From Chloroflexota bacterium (GTDB lineage: Bacteria; Chloroflexota; Anaerolineae; JAAEKA01): a stretch of DNA of 64,000 nucleotides. The stretch lies in the NCBI GenBank assembly GCA_029558955.1, contig JAKQCW010000031.1:1-64000 (forward strand). The letters are read 5' to 3'. The translations under genes were made by a program, and so were the position numbers. This document shows positions 1 through 12,096 of this stretch, piece after piece (position 1 is the stretch's first letter; the number at the start of each line of letters is the position of its first letter). The notes under the pieces are model-generated. The model saw only the letters and a list, made by a program, of their open reading frames with translations, made no database searches and was not told the origin of the DNA.

Positions 1-32
1 TTACGCATTACGCATTACGGGTTACGAGTCAC
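1..32. repeat. GTTACG/CATTACG short-repeat tract
   Basis: The window opens in a string of TTACG-containing heptamer-like units (ttacgcattacgcattacg and on). The same kind of tract recurs at 29711-29833 and 54341-54391. It ends at the stop codon of the neighbouring permease gene, so it may form that gene's 3' region. It continues off the left edge. Confidence 0.6.
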
Positions 33-769
33 ATCACCAGCCTCACCCCCAACACCACCAACATCAGCAGCACGATCCGGCTGTACAGGGCGGGGTCGAT
101 GCGCTTGGCCAGGCGGGCGCCGGCGATGAAGCCCAAGGCCAGCGGCAGCAACGCGATCAGATAGTTGCGCCAGACTGCGGGGGTCATGTTGCCCGCGGCC
201 GTGTGATTGGCGATGACCAGCACGTCGATGACCAGGAAGAAGCCCTGCAGGTTGCCGCGGAACTCCTCTGGCGGCCAACGCTTGCAGTGGCCATAGATCA
301 CCACCGGCGGGCCGGCAGTGTTGTAGGCCCCACCCAGTAGGCCGGAGAGAAAGCCCGCGCCATAGGCCCAAAGGTTGCTCTCCAGCCTGGGCAGCCGCAG
401 ACGCAGCAGGCCATAGACCGCATAGCCGGTGATCACCACCCCCAACACCGTCAGCACGATCTCCTCGTCGATGCGCTGGATGGCCAACACCCCCAGCGGG
501 ATGCCGATCACAGCCGCGGCAATCAGCCGCCAGATCACCGTCAGGCTGACGCTTTGGCGGTAATAGGCCAGCATGGCGATCTCCAACGTCAGCCCCAGCA
601 GGGCGATCAGCGGGGAGGAGGTCTGGATGCCCAGCACGCCGACCATCAGCGGCATGCCGACCATGGCCGTGCCGAAGCCGACCACGCTCTGGGTGAAGGA
701 GGAGAAAAAGACGATGGCCGCCACGGCCAGGGTGAGCAGAGAGATCAGATCTGATGAAGGGTGTGACAA
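29..769 (-). CDS. TauE/SafE-family sulfite exporter-like permease
   Basis: Predicted inner-membrane permease of the TauE/SafE (DUF81) family, which exports sulfite, sulfoacetate or other organic anions. The 246-residue protein is almost entirely hydrophobic helices: an N-terminal segment with FFSSFTQSVVGFGTAMVGMP, then AAAVIGIPLGVLAIQRID and further helices to the C-terminus GVRLVM. The repeated glycine/proline-rich helix pairs are characteristic of the family. The frame stays open upstream to ATG codons at 844 and 946, but residues encoded by 770-844 are Cys/Trp-rich and unlike a membrane N-terminus. A TTG at 769 is therefore preferred; no clear ribosome binding site supports any of the three. 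It is divergent from the phosphofructokinase gene. The substrate cannot be read from sequence. Confidence 0.8.
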   Translation of the reverse strand: MSHPSSDLISLLTLAVAAIVFFSSFTQSVVGFGTAMVGMPLMVGVLGIQTSSPLIALLGLTLEIAMLAYYRQSVSLTVIWRLIAAAVIGIPLGVLAIQRIDEEIVLTVLGVVITGYAVYGLLRLRLPRLESNLWAYGAGFLSGLLGGAYNTAGPPVVIYGHCKRWPPEEFRGNLQGFFLVIDVLVIANHTAAGNMTPAVWRNYLIALLPLALGFIAGARLAKRIDPALYSRIVLLMLVVLGVRLVM

Positions 770-917
770 GGATCGTAACCCGCGATGAGGATGACATGGC
801 CAGCAGCGGCCTGGACAGATGCCATTGTACGTCCATGGCCTCATGCCTGCCAAGTTAGAAAAGGACTCGTCGCCGCCAGTCAGCACTGTCAGTCCTGTGC
901 GACGCACGCCCGATAGG

Positions 918-946
918 TTGCGATTTTGCCCCTCTGATGGTATCAT
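918..946 (+). promoter_or_regulatory. Promoter of the phosphofructokinase gene
   Basis: TTGCGA (918-923), 17-bp spacer, TATCAT (941-946), with TGG just before the -10 giving an extended -10. The predicted start near 953 leaves a leader of about 93 nt before the ATG at 1046. Confidence 0.6.
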
Positions 947-1045
947 GGGCCTGTTTTTGCAGCTTCATGGCGCCGTTTCCCACCCCGCCGGCCGCTCAGC
1001 CGGAGGAGGAAACGGAGTTTATTTCAACTGCTCGGAGGTCCATCT

Positions 1046-2251
1046 ATGACAAACGGAAAATCCTACAAGGGCACCATCGGCATCCTGACTGGCGGCGGCG
1101 ACGTACCTGGCCTCAACCCTGCCATCCGCGGGGTCACCATCCGCGCGCTGCGCGAGGGCTATCAGGTCATCGGCATCCGCCGCGGCTGGAAGGGCGCCAT
1201 CGAGATCGTGCGCGAAAAAGATTATGACAACCATGAAAACTTCCAGGTGCTGACCGAGGATGTGGTCAACCGCGCCGGACGCACCGGCGGCACCTTTCTG
1301 CACTCCTCCCGCACCCGCCCCAGCCATGTCAAGGCCGACGATGTGCCGCTGCACCTGCGCGACAAGTACACCGACAAGGTCAACGATCTGACGCCGGAGG
1401 TGCTGGCCAACCTGGAATGGCTGGGCATCGACTACATGATCCCCATCGGCGGCGATGACACGCTCAGCTATGGCGTGCACCTGGCGAAGCAGGGCTTCAA
1501 GGTGGTGGCCATCCCCAAGACCATGGACAACGACGTGCCCGGCACCGACTACTGCATCGGCTTCAGCACCTGCGTCTCACGCACCATCGCCCTGACCAAC
1601 AACCTGCGCACCTCGGCCGGCTCCCACGAGCGCTTCCTGGTGCTGGAGGTCTTCGGTCGCTACGCCGGTTTCACGGCCATGCTGCCCACCATGGCCGGCG
1701 CAGCCAACCGCTGCGTCATCCCGGAGCACCGCTTCGACATCGAAAAGCTGACGGAGCTGCTGGTGGCGGACCGCAATCGCAACCCCAGCAAATACTCCAT
1801 CGTCATGGTCTCGGAAGGGGCCATGTTCTCCGGCGGCGAGATGGTCTTCCAGAGCCAGACCACCGACGCCTATGGCCACAAGAAGCTGGGCGGCATCGGC
1901 GATCTGATCTCGCAGGAGCTGCAGGCGCGCTCTTCTACCTACAACAACGGCAAACCGATCAACGTCATCAACCAACGGCTGGGCTATCTGGTGCGCGGCG
2001 GCGACCCCGATGCCATCGACTCCATCGTGCCCATGGCCTACGGCAACCTGGCGCTGGATCTGATCCTGAATGGCCTGCATGGCCGGCTGGTGGTGCTCAA
2101 GAACGGTCGCTACGACGATGTGCCCATCGAGGTGGTCACCAGCAGCAAGAAGGTGGTGAATGTGGAGAACTTCTACGACACCGAACGCTATCGCCCGCAT
2201 TACCGCAAGTTCGCCATGAAGCCGCTGTTCATCATGACCAGCGAGCTGTGA
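1046..2251 (+). CDS. 6-phosphofructokinase, probably pyrophosphate-dependent
   Basis: Phosphorylates fructose 6-phosphate in glycolysis. This 401-residue protein has the PFK fold hallmarks: the N-terminal phosphate loop GILTGGGDVPGLN, IGGDDTLSYG near residue 135, PKTMDNDVPGTD near 157 with the catalytic Asp, and GRYAGFTAM for sugar phosphate binding. Two positions matter for phosphoryl donor. Known ATP-PFKs carry GGDGS and PGTIDND, whereas PPi-PFKs carry a second Asp (GGDD) and Lys (PKT). Both PPi-type residues are present here, so PPi use, and hence a reversible reaction, is inferred. Start ATG 1046 is set by GGAGG at 1034-1038. It stands alone between a divergent permease and a convergent epimerase gene. 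Confidence 0.93.
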   Translation: MTNGKSYKGTIGILTGGGDVPGLNPAIRGVTIRALREGYQVIGIRRGWKGAIEIVREKDYDNHENFQVLTEDVVNRAGRTGGTFLHSSRTRPSHVKADDVPLHLRDKYTDKVNDLTPEVLANLEWLGIDYMIPIGGDDTLSYGVHLAKQGFKVVAIPKTMDNDVPGTDYCIGFSTCVSRTIALTNNLRTSAGSHERFLVLEVFGRYAGFTAMLPTMAGAANRCVIPEHRFDIEKLTELLVADRNRNPSKYSIVMVSEGAMFSGGEMVFQSQTTDAYGHKKLGGIGDLISQELQARSSTYNNGKPINVINQRLGYLVRGGDPDAIDSIVPMAYGNLALDLILNGLHGRLVVLKNGRYDDVPIEVVTSSKKVVNVENFYDTERYRPHYRKFAMKPLFIMTSEL

Positions 2252-2288
2252 GCGGGCGCTCGGCGATGGAACGCCAGGCGATGGAACG

Positions 2289-2309
2289 CCAGACAATGGA
2301 ATTGTCTGG
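2289..2309. terminator. Hairpin after phosphofructokinase gene
   Basis: Perfect 9-bp stem ccagacaat / attgtctgg with a 3-nt loop, 38 nt past the stop codon. No T-run follows. It overlaps the end of a short direct repeat (gatggaacgccag twice, 2265-2292). Confidence 0.45.
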
Positions 2310-2353
2310 CTGACAGCACAAAACGCCCTCAGGCTCTGGGAACTGTCGGATTG

Positions 2354-2389
2354 CAGACGCCCGTTCGATATGGATCGAACGGGCGTCTG
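2354..2389. terminator. 16-bp perfect hairpin in a convergent intergenic gap
   Basis: Left arm cagacgcccgttcgat (2354-2369), 4-nt loop, right arm 2374-2389, fully complementary. It lies between the phosphofructokinase gene (+) and the epimerase gene (-), so it could stop transcription in both directions. There is no U-tract, so it is not a textbook intrinsic terminator. Confidence 0.55.
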
Positions 2390-2453
2390 TGGTTCCTGGC
2401 GTGCCCCGGCGTCAGACCGGTGTGTCGGGTGGGCTGGCGGCCGTGCCCGAAGG

Positions 2454-3455
2454 TCAGGCCGGTGCGCCGGAGGGCTGGCGGCCGGCCTTGCCGGTGCGCG
2501 GCGGGTAGTTGGGCGACAGGCGCAGCAGATGCCGCCGGATCAGCGGTCGCAGTGCGATCACGGCCGGCCGCCGCAGGCCGAGGGTCGCCCGCACGTCGGC
2601 CAGATAGTCGTCCAGGGTGTGACGCTGGAAGCGCAACACCTGCTGGCTCTCGGTCGTATCCAGCCAGTCCACGGCGAATGGCTCGCTGCGAAAGGCCCAA
2701 TCGGGCAACATGCCGACGCCGAAGGCATCCAGCACCCGCGCGGCCAGGTCGCGGTAGATGTACTGACAGGCCGCCCCGCCGCCGATGTGCCAGGTGCGCC
2801 CCCAGGCCGCCTCAGTTTGCAGGGTGTTGGCCATGGCCAGCGCCACATCGCGGCCATGCACGTACTCGATGCGGTTGTCCAGCGGCACGTCGAACACCCC
2901 CGAATCGACGATCAGCCGGATGGGCATGGCCGCGGCCAGGCGCAGGATGGCCCAACGCAGGCCCGCATCCCTGACCATCTCCTCGCAGGCCACCTTGTGC
3001 CGGGCGTAGTGCTCCACCGGCTGGGGCTTGTCGCTGACGCGGCGCGGCGGCGGCAGGTGCTGCGTGGGGCCATAGATGTGCAGCGACGAGGCGAAGACAA
3101 AGGCGGGGCGCTGCGGGCTGGCCACGGCCGCCTCCAGCAGATTGCGGGTGCCCCCCACGTTGACCTGGTGCGCAAAGTCGGGGCGCTCCTCGCTGCGAAC
3201 GCCGGTCACTGAGAGGTTGGGGATCACGAAAGCCAGGTGAACGATGGCCTCCTGGCCCTGCACCGCGGCCGCCACCTCATCCGGCTTGCGCAGATCGCCC
3301 CAAACCACCTCGAAAGGGCCGGGGATCTGTTGGGCGCGGCGCTGGTTTTCCTTGGTGGCCACATCGAAGCAGCGCACGGTGTGGCCCTGCGCCAGCAACT
3401 CGCGCAGGGTGTGCGAGCCGATGTTGCCAAACGCGCCGGTAAGCAGTACTTGCAT
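2454..3455 (-). CDS. NAD(P)-dependent epimerase/dehydratase (extended SDR)
   Basis: A 333-residue extended short-chain dehydrogenase. The N-terminal Rossmann motif is TGAFGNIGSHTL (GxxGxxG), followed by an acidic residue (CFD) after the second strand that favours NAD(H). The catalytic pair lies in YARHK (YxxxK), preceded by the Ser-containing strand FASSLHIYG. Family members act on nucleotide sugars or small carbonyl compounds; the substrate is not predictable. ATG 3455 is preceded by aggag, a good ribosome binding site. It lies 44 nt downstream of the tetR-type gene on the same strand and is probably its co-transcribed target. Confidence 0.85.
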   Translation of the reverse strand: MQVLLTGAFGNIGSHTLRELLAQGHTVRCFDVATKENQRRAQQIPGPFEVVWGDLRKPDEVAAAVQGQEAIVHLAFVIPNLSVTGVRSEERPDFAHQVNVGGTRNLLEAAVASPQRPAFVFASSLHIYGPTQHLPPPRRVSDKPQPVEHYARHKVACEEMVRDAGLRWAILRLAAAMPIRLIVDSGVFDVPLDNRIEYVHGRDVALAMANTLQTEAAWGRTWHIGGGAACQYIYRDLAARVLDAFGVGMLPDWAFRSEPFAVDWLDTTESQQVLRFQRHTLDDYLADVRATLGLRRPAVIALRPLIRRHLLRLSPNYPPRTGKAGRQPSGAPA

Positions 3456-3499
3456 CTTGGTTTGCTCCTGTTTTTCTTGAATTTATGTCGTCTCGACGG

Positions 3500-4156
3500 C
3501 TACTCGACCCTCGGGGTCGCGTCGAGACCAGTTTCTGTTGTTGCGACCTGGACAGTCGCGGCTGGGCTGAGCAGTCCTGTCAGAAAGAGATCGACGCCCA
3601 GTTGCGCCGAACGCTCCCAGTCGCTGCCAGAGGAGTCCAGCGCGCTCTGCAAGATCATGCCCACGGCCATAGAGACAAGGGTGCGCGCCGCCTCCTGCGC
3701 GTCGCAGGGCCGCAGCGAGCCGTCGGCGATGCCCTGCTCGATCAACTGAGCCAGCAACGCGCGGTAGCGCTGAAAGGGCGCGATCGTGGCCTGCCAGAGG
3801 CTCTCGTCGCGCGCGGCCTGACGCCAGAACTCCAGGTAGATCATCAGGTGCCCGCTGGCGTCACGGAACACCCGCTGCAAGAGGCCGGCCAACGCCTGCA
3901 AGCTCTCGGCGGCCGGGGCCGAAGGGGCGGCCAGCCGCGTCATCTCATGTTCCAGGGTTGCCAGCCACTGATCCAGCAGCGCCAGGAAGAGCGCTTGCTT
4001 GCTGACAAAATGATAGTAGAACGCGCCCTTGCTGACGCCGGCCCGCTGGCAGATCTCTGCCACGCCGGTCGCGTCGTAGCCGCGCTCGGCAAAACAGGCC
4101 AACGCGGCCTCCATCAGGCGCGTCTTGGTTTCTTCGCTGCGGGGTTGTGTGCTCAT
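3500..4156 (-). CDS. TetR-family transcriptional repressor
   Basis: 218-residue regulator with the N-terminal TetR helix-turn-helix: TKTRLMEAALACFAERGYDATGVAEICQRAGVSKGAFYYHF, here split by the HTH turn at AGVSKG. The remainder is the variable helical ligand-binding domain. ATG 4156 is chosen over upstream starts because the MSTQPRSEE N-terminus fits the family and gagg lies just upstream. A palindrome ACCGAC-TG-GTCGGT lies between its -10 box and the start codon, suggesting autorepression. The epimerase gene follows closely, so it probably belongs to the same regulon. The ligand is unknown. Confidence 0.9.
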   Translation of the reverse strand: MSTQPRSEETKTRLMEAALACFAERGYDATGVAEICQRAGVSKGAFYYHFVSKQALFLALLDQWLATLEHEMTRLAAPSAPAAESLQALAGLLQRVFRDASGHLMIYLEFWRQAARDESLWQATIAPFQRYRALLAQLIEQGIADGSLRPCDAQEAARTLVSMAVGMILQSALDSSGSDWERSAQLGVDLFLTGLLSPAATVQVATTETGLDATPRVE

Positions 4157-4172
4157 CGTTGCCTCAAAACAT

Positions 4173-4186
4173 ACCGACTGGTCGGT
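4173..4186. promoter_or_regulatory. TetR-type operator palindrome
   Basis: ACCGAC-TG-GTCGGT, perfect 6-bp arms, located just downstream of the -10 of the tetR-type gene and 17 nt before its start codon. This placement is typical of autorepression by TetR proteins. Confidence 0.7.
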
Positions 4187-4194
4187 TTTATCCA

Positions 4195-4222
4195 ATTCTA
4201 CAGCAGTTGCGCCAGAATGCAA
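4195..4222 (-). promoter_or_regulatory. Promoter of the TetR-type gene
   Basis: On the minus strand TTGCAT (4222-4217), 16-bp spacer, TAGAAT (4200-4195). Predicted start near 4188, inside or beside the operator palindrome. Confidence 0.55.
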
Positions 4223-4240
4223 GAATGACAGATGCGCCGA

Positions 4241-4269
4241 TTGACACAAGCCTGCAAAAGCGTTACTAT
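4241..4269 (+). promoter_or_regulatory. Near-consensus promoter giving a leaderless mRNA
   Basis: TTGACA (4241-4246), 17-bp spacer, TACTAT (4264-4269). The ATG at 4276 begins 7 nt after the -10, which is where transcription should start. This decides the start codon of the phosphatase gene. Confidence 0.75.
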
Positions 4270-4275
4270 AGCGGC

Positions 4276-6318
4276 ATGATCAGCTATCTGGTGCACCTGG
4301 TTCGCCGCCGCTGGCCTGGCTTCGAGCAGTTGACAGACCGGGAACGCGCGCTTCTGATCTCCGATATCGCGCTGGTGTCGCTCAGCCTGCCGCTGGGCGT
4401 GCTGGCGCTGGCCGTGTTGGCGGCCGTCTCCAGCCCCGCGCTGATGCGCAGCCAGTGGCCGGCCGCCCTGATAATCCTGACCCTCGGCGTTTCGCTCACG
4501 CACATCGGCTTCTTTCAGATCCTCGGCGCGCGCGCCGGCGAGTACAGCTACACCGGCGCCACGTTGCTGCCGGTGCTGGCAAATGCGGCCCTGCTGCTCT
4601 TCGGTCCCAGCTCGATCTGGCTGATCCTGGCGCTGGACATCCCGTTCTACTTCCCCCGCCTGCGCCATGCCCAGAGCGCGCCCCAGCGCTGGACCCTCGC
4701 GCGCAACTGGCTGTACAGCGTGTGGAACGTCCCCCTGAGCATGCTGCTGGCGCTGCTGGTTTACCGGCTGGCCGGCGGCGTCATTCCCCTGCCCGACCTG
4801 TCCTGGCGCTCAACTCTTCCCGGTTTTCTGGCCGTGCTGGCGTCGCTGGTCTGCCAGATGGCCTCCCTGATCCTGCTGATGGCGATCCACCAGCGCTCGC
4901 TGCGGGCGCTCGATCAGCCGGCAACGCCGCGCCGCCGTTGGCTGACGCTCCGCTTCTCGCTGATCGCCGAAATCTCCGCCTTCTTCGGCATCATGGCTGC
5001 CGCGCTTTACTCGCAGAACGGCGTATGGGGCTTTCTCTTCTTCATGCTGGGCGTCCACCTGGTCAGCCTGCTGGCGCGGCGGCTGAGCAAGGCCGCCATG
5101 CTCAGCCAGGAGCAGTCGCGCGAGGTGACGCAGTTGGAGCGGCTGGGGCGGGCGATCATCGCCGCACCCCCCGGCGCGCTGGACCTGCCCGCGCTGCTGG
5201 CCGAGTATGTCCCGGCCATGTTCCGCTATCGCCAGATCGAGATCCGCCTCTTCCCCGACCAGACTTTGCTGCACCTGCCCGAGGGCCAGCCGGCGCCAGC
5301 GCGCGCAGCCTGGGAGTGGCTGGCTGCCCACGCTGAGTACTGCGACATCAAGGTGCGCCAGACTGCCCCCTGGGAGGACCGGCCAGCCCGTGACCGCCTG
5401 GTGCTCTGCCCGATTATGACCAGCGACACCGGCCAACCGCTGGGCGGCATCTGCCTGACGGAGGAGACCAACATCTTCGAGGATCTCGCCATCGACCTGC
5501 AGCCGCCCATGCAAACGCTGGCCGCGCAGATCGCCTCCGCCCTGCACAGCGTCGAGGCCTACCGGCGCGACCTGCAACACCAGCGGGTGGCGCAGGAGCT
5601 GGCTGTGGCCGGCCAAATCCAGGCCACCTTCCTGCCGCCCAGCCTGCCGGCGCTGTCCGGCTGGCAACTGGTCGCAGATCTGCAGCCGGCGCGCGAGACT
5701 TCGGGGGATTTCTACGACGCGTTCGATCTGCCGGGGGGCAAGCTGGGCTTTTTGGTGGCCGACGTCTCCGACAAGGGCATGGGCGCGGCGCTGGTCATGG
5801 CGCTCAGCCGCACCCTTCTGCGGACCTACGCCTACGAATACCACGCGCAGCCCGATGACGTGCTGCGCATCGCCAACCGGCGCATCCTGGCCGACACCCA
5901 GTCTGGCCTCTTCGTCAGCGCGTTCTACGGCGTGATCGACCCCGGCGCGGGGATAGTCACCTATGCCAACGCCGGCCACAACCCGCCCTACCTGCTGCGC
6001 AACCACGGCTCGGCCAGCACGGCCGCGCTGACCCAGACCGGGATGGTGCTGGGGGTGCTGGACGACGTCGAGTGGGAGTCTGTCACCATCGCCATGCAGC
6101 CCGGCGACATGTTGGTGATCTACTCGGACGGCGTCAGCGACGCGCTGAACGAGGCCGACGAGTTTTTCGGCGAGGAGCGGCTGCGGGCCCTGGTCGAGCA
6201 ACACCGCAGCGCGTCCGCCCAACAGATGCTCGACGCGATTGTCGAGACGCAGCGCCGCTTCGTGGGCCGCCGCCCATGGTTCGACGACGCCACGCTGATG
6301 GTCCTCAAACGAGAATAG
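4276..6318 (+). CDS. Membrane-anchored SpoIIE/RsbU-type PP2C serine phosphatase
   Basis: 680-residue sensor phosphatase. The N-terminal part (about residues 25-290) has seven or eight hydrophobic segments such as LGVLALAVLAAV and FSLIAEISAFFGIMAAALYS. A GAF-like linker follows (about 300-430), then a PP2C-type (SpoIIE) catalytic domain from about 440 to the end. Metal-binding aspartates are visible in SGDFYDAF, VADVSDKGMG and IYSDGVSDAL. Such proteins dephosphorylate anti-sigma-factor antagonists in partner-switching pathways; no antagonist or anti-sigma gene lies nearby. ATGs at 4147 and 4225 are in frame but would lie upstream of the predicted transcription start, so 4276 is preferred. It is divergent from the tetR-type gene. 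Confidence 0.88.
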   Translation: MISYLVHLVRRRWPGFEQLTDRERALLISDIALVSLSLPLGVLALAVLAAVSSPALMRSQWPAALIILTLGVSLTHIGFFQILGARAGEYSYTGATLLPVLANAALLLFGPSSIWLILALDIPFYFPRLRHAQSAPQRWTLARNWLYSVWNVPLSMLLALLVYRLAGGVIPLPDLSWRSTLPGFLAVLASLVCQMASLILLMAIHQRSLRALDQPATPRRRWLTLRFSLIAEISAFFGIMAAALYSQNGVWGFLFFMLGVHLVSLLARRLSKAAMLSQEQSREVTQLERLGRAIIAAPPGALDLPALLAEYVPAMFRYRQIEIRLFPDQTLLHLPEGQPAPARAAWEWLAAHAEYCDIKVRQTAPWEDRPARDRLVLCPIMTSDTGQPLGGICLTEETNIFEDLAIDLQPPMQTLAAQIASALHSVEAYRRDLQHQRVAQELAVAGQIQATFLPPSLPALSGWQLVADLQPARETSGDFYDAFDLPGGKLGFLVADVSDKGMGAALVMALSRTLLRTYAYEYHAQPDDVLRIANRRILADTQSGLFVSAFYGVIDPGAGIVTYANAGHNPPYLLRNHGSASTAALTQTGMVLGVLDDVEWESVTIAMQPGDMLVIYSDGVSDALNEADEFFGEERLRALVEQHRSASAQQMLDAIVETQRRFVGRRPWFDDATLMVLKRE

Positions 6319-6427
6319 GCCTGTACCTATCGTCAATCAGGAGTCGAGCCTTCTGGCGCTCGGCCCACCCACCTCCCACCGCCGGACCTGCCGCAGCCCC
6401 ACCTTGGCGCCCATTCAGGAGAAACCC

Positions 6428-7210
6428 ATGTCCCAACAGATACTCATCACCACCCACGACGCCGTTGTGCGCATTCAGATCAACCGGCCGGAGAAGAAGA
6501 ACGCCCTGACCCTGGCCATGTACGACGCCATGACCGAGGCCCTGCTGGCGGCCGAAGCCGACCCGGCCGTGCGCGTGATCCTTTTTGCCGGCGCCGACAC
6601 CTGCTTCACGGCCGGCAACGACCTGGGGGACTTCCTCGACAACCCGCCCAGCGGCGATGACAGCCCCGTTTTCCGCTTTCTCAAGACGCTGATCGCGGCG
6701 CAGAAGCCGGTGCTGGCGGCTGTGCACGGCGTGGCTGTGGGCATCGGCACCACCATGCTGCTGCACTGCGACCTGGTCTGGGCCGGCCCCAGCGCGCGCT
6801 TCCAACTGCCCTTCGTCAACCTGGGATTGACCCCCGAGGCCGCATCCAGCCTGCTCCTGCCGCAGCTCATGGGCCACCGCCGCGCGGCCGAGCTGTTGTT
6901 GCTGGGCGAGACCTTCGACGCCGAGACTGCCCTGGCCGTGGGGCTGGTCAACGGCCTGCGCGCCGACAGCGAGCTGGACGACTACGTGCTGCACAAGGCG
7001 CGGGCGCTGGCCGCCAAGCCGCCCACGGCTGTGCGGCTGAGCAAGCAGTTGATGAAGCGCTGGCCGGCCGAGGCGGTGCGCCAGACCATGGCCGCCGAGG
7101 GGGAGATCTTCATCGCCCGCCTGCATTCCCCCGAGGCCCGCGAGGCCATGACCGCCTTCTTCGAGCGTCGCCAGCCTGATTTCTCACGGGTGGTGGATGA
7201 TGTGATGTGA
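6428..7210 (+). CDS. Enoyl-CoA hydratase/isomerase family protein
   Basis: 260-residue crotonase-fold protein that likely hydrates or isomerises an acyl-CoA. The N-terminal CoA-binding pattern INRPEKKNALTLAMYDAM and the oxyanion-hole segments AGADTCFTAGNDLGDF and VHGVAVGIGTTMLLHCDLV are clear. The position of the second catalytic Glu region reads FVNLGLTPEAASSLLLP, close to the isomerase-like subgroup. ATG 6428 has aggaga 7 nt upstream. It is monocistronic, followed by a MITE-like repeat and convergent with the ABC exporter operon. The substrate cannot be deduced. Confidence 0.88.
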   Translation: MSQQILITTHDAVVRIQINRPEKKNALTLAMYDAMTEALLAAEADPAVRVILFAGADTCFTAGNDLGDFLDNPPSGDDSPVFRFLKTLIAAQKPVLAAVHGVAVGIGTTMLLHCDLVWAGPSARFQLPFVNLGLTPEAASSLLLPQLMGHRRAAELLLLGETFDAETALAVGLVNGLRADSELDDYVLHKARALAAKPPTAVRLSKQLMKRWPAEAVRQTMAAEGEIFIARLHSPEAREAMTAFFERRQPDFSRVVDDVM

Positions 7211-7244
7211 ACTGCTCGTTGGGTCAAACGCACAGAAAGACAAT

Positions 7245-7462
7245 CAGCAATTCCAAATATGGTGGCTGCCATGCCGGAGTCGAGCCTTCAGGCGGGTCAG
7301 CACGCCCGACTCACGTCGGCCAGACCCGGCTGAAGCCTCGACTCCTCGCCATGTTTGATGGCTGCCACGCCGGAGTCGAGCCTTCAGGCGGGTCAGCACG
7401 CCCGACTCACGTCGGCAAGACCCGGCTGAAGCCTCGACTCCTCGCCATATTTGGAATTGCTG
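7245..7462. mobile_element. MITE-like element with 18-bp terminal inverted repeats
   Basis: The left end CAGCAATTCCAAATATGG (7245-7262) is exactly complementary to 7445-7462. Between the ends are two 96-bp direct repeats (from 7264 and 7360), each with GGAGTCGAGCCTTCAGGCGG facing GGCTGAAGCCTCGACTCC. The unit is 218 bp, has no transposase, and shows no convincing target-site duplication. The internal sequence belongs to repeat family A, found in five other places in the window. Confidence 0.6.
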
Positions 7463-7490
7463 GGCATTGCTTCACATTGGTGCAAGAGCC

Positions 7491-11407
<3,917 letters not shown>

Positions 11408-11437
11408 AGTCAATGCTCCTTATCTAAATCGGGATGA

Positions 11438-11908
11438 TCAGCACTGAGACTTGGGCGTCTGGCTGTCCGGGTCAAGCCGCAGCGCCACGTCGATCAACGC
11501 CTCCAACGCGGTCGCGATGGCTGATTGTTCCTCCGCAGAGAGGGCCGTGGTCAGCTCAGTCATCCAGTGAACGCGCGCCTCGATGCCATCCTGGATCAGC
11601 CGCCGGCCGGCCGGGGAGAGGTCCACCTGTTTGACGCGGCGATCGTTGGGATCCTCGTTGCGCGCCAGCCAGCCCTGCTGCACCAGCCGTTCGACGGCCT
11701 GGCTGGCCGCGGCGTTGCTCACGGCCAGGTGGCTGGCGATGTCGCTCACGCCGCACTGACCCCGATAGTACAGACGGAAGAGCAACGAGACCTGCGACAT
11801 CGAAAGTTCATGATCACGCATGAACGAGACGAAATCGCGCATCGACCGGCTCATGGAGAGCTCGGTCCAGCGCCGCAGCACTTGGTTGAACGGTGTAGTG
11901 GTTGTCAT
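11438..11908 (-). CDS. MarR-family transcriptional regulator
   Basis: 156-residue winged-helix regulator. The recognition region reads GVSDIASHLAVSNAAASQAV and the wing has the family's DRR signature in NEDPNDRRVKQVDLS. MarR proteins usually repress their own operon and respond to small aromatic compounds or oxidants. It is the first gene of an operon with two ABC exporter halves, so efflux control is likely. A consensus promoter and a TTAAC/GTTAA inverted repeat lie just upstream. The two C-terminal residues are QC, and a single Cys at the C-terminus is of uncertain meaning. Confidence 0.9.
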   Translation of the reverse strand: MTTTTPFNQVLRRWTELSMSRSMRDFVSFMRDHELSMSQVSLLFRLYYRGQCGVSDIASHLAVSNAAASQAVERLVQQGWLARNEDPNDRRVKQVDLSPAGRRLIQDGIEARVHWMTELTTALSAEEQSAIATALEALIDVALRLDPDSQTPKSQC

Positions 11909-11910
11909 AG

Positions 11911-11931
11911 TTAACCATCCTAAGAAGTTAA
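11911..11931. promoter_or_regulatory. Candidate MarR operator
   Basis: Inverted repeat TTAAC (11911-11915) and GTTAA (11927-11931), also readable as a direct repeat of AGTTAA, located between the -10 box and the marR-type start codon. Confidence 0.5.
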
Positions 11932-11941
11932 TACAGATGAA

Positions 11942-11969
11942 ATATTAAGCATTCTTATGCATTTGTCAA
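11942..11969 (-). promoter_or_regulatory. Promoter of the marR-ABC exporter operon
   Basis: Minus strand TTGACA (11969-11964), 16-bp spacer, TAATAT (11947-11942). Predicted start near 11935. Confidence 0.7.
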
Positions 11970-12015
11970 GTATGCCGCGCTCCCATTGGCCGTTGCTGTT
12001 GCCAGGGGTCTGACA

Positions 12016-12044
12016 TTGCACAGAACGGCAGTCAATGATACACT
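12016..12044 (+). promoter_or_regulatory. Promoter of the CDP-alcohol phosphotransferase gene
   Basis: TTGCAC (12016-12021), 17-bp spacer, TACACT (12039-12044). A 12-codon frame starts right after it (ATG 12045), followed by aggaagg at 12082-12088 and the gene's ATG at 12097. Confidence 0.6.
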
Positions 12045-12096
12045 ATGGCTCATTATCCACCCCCACTTTTCCATGTTGCTTAGGAAGGTTCCCACC

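Noticed and set aside
12045-12083. 12-codon frame directly after the CDP-alcohol phosphotransferase promoter.
   Set aside because: Its ATG touches the -10 box, upstream of the likely transcription start, so it is probably not transcribed.
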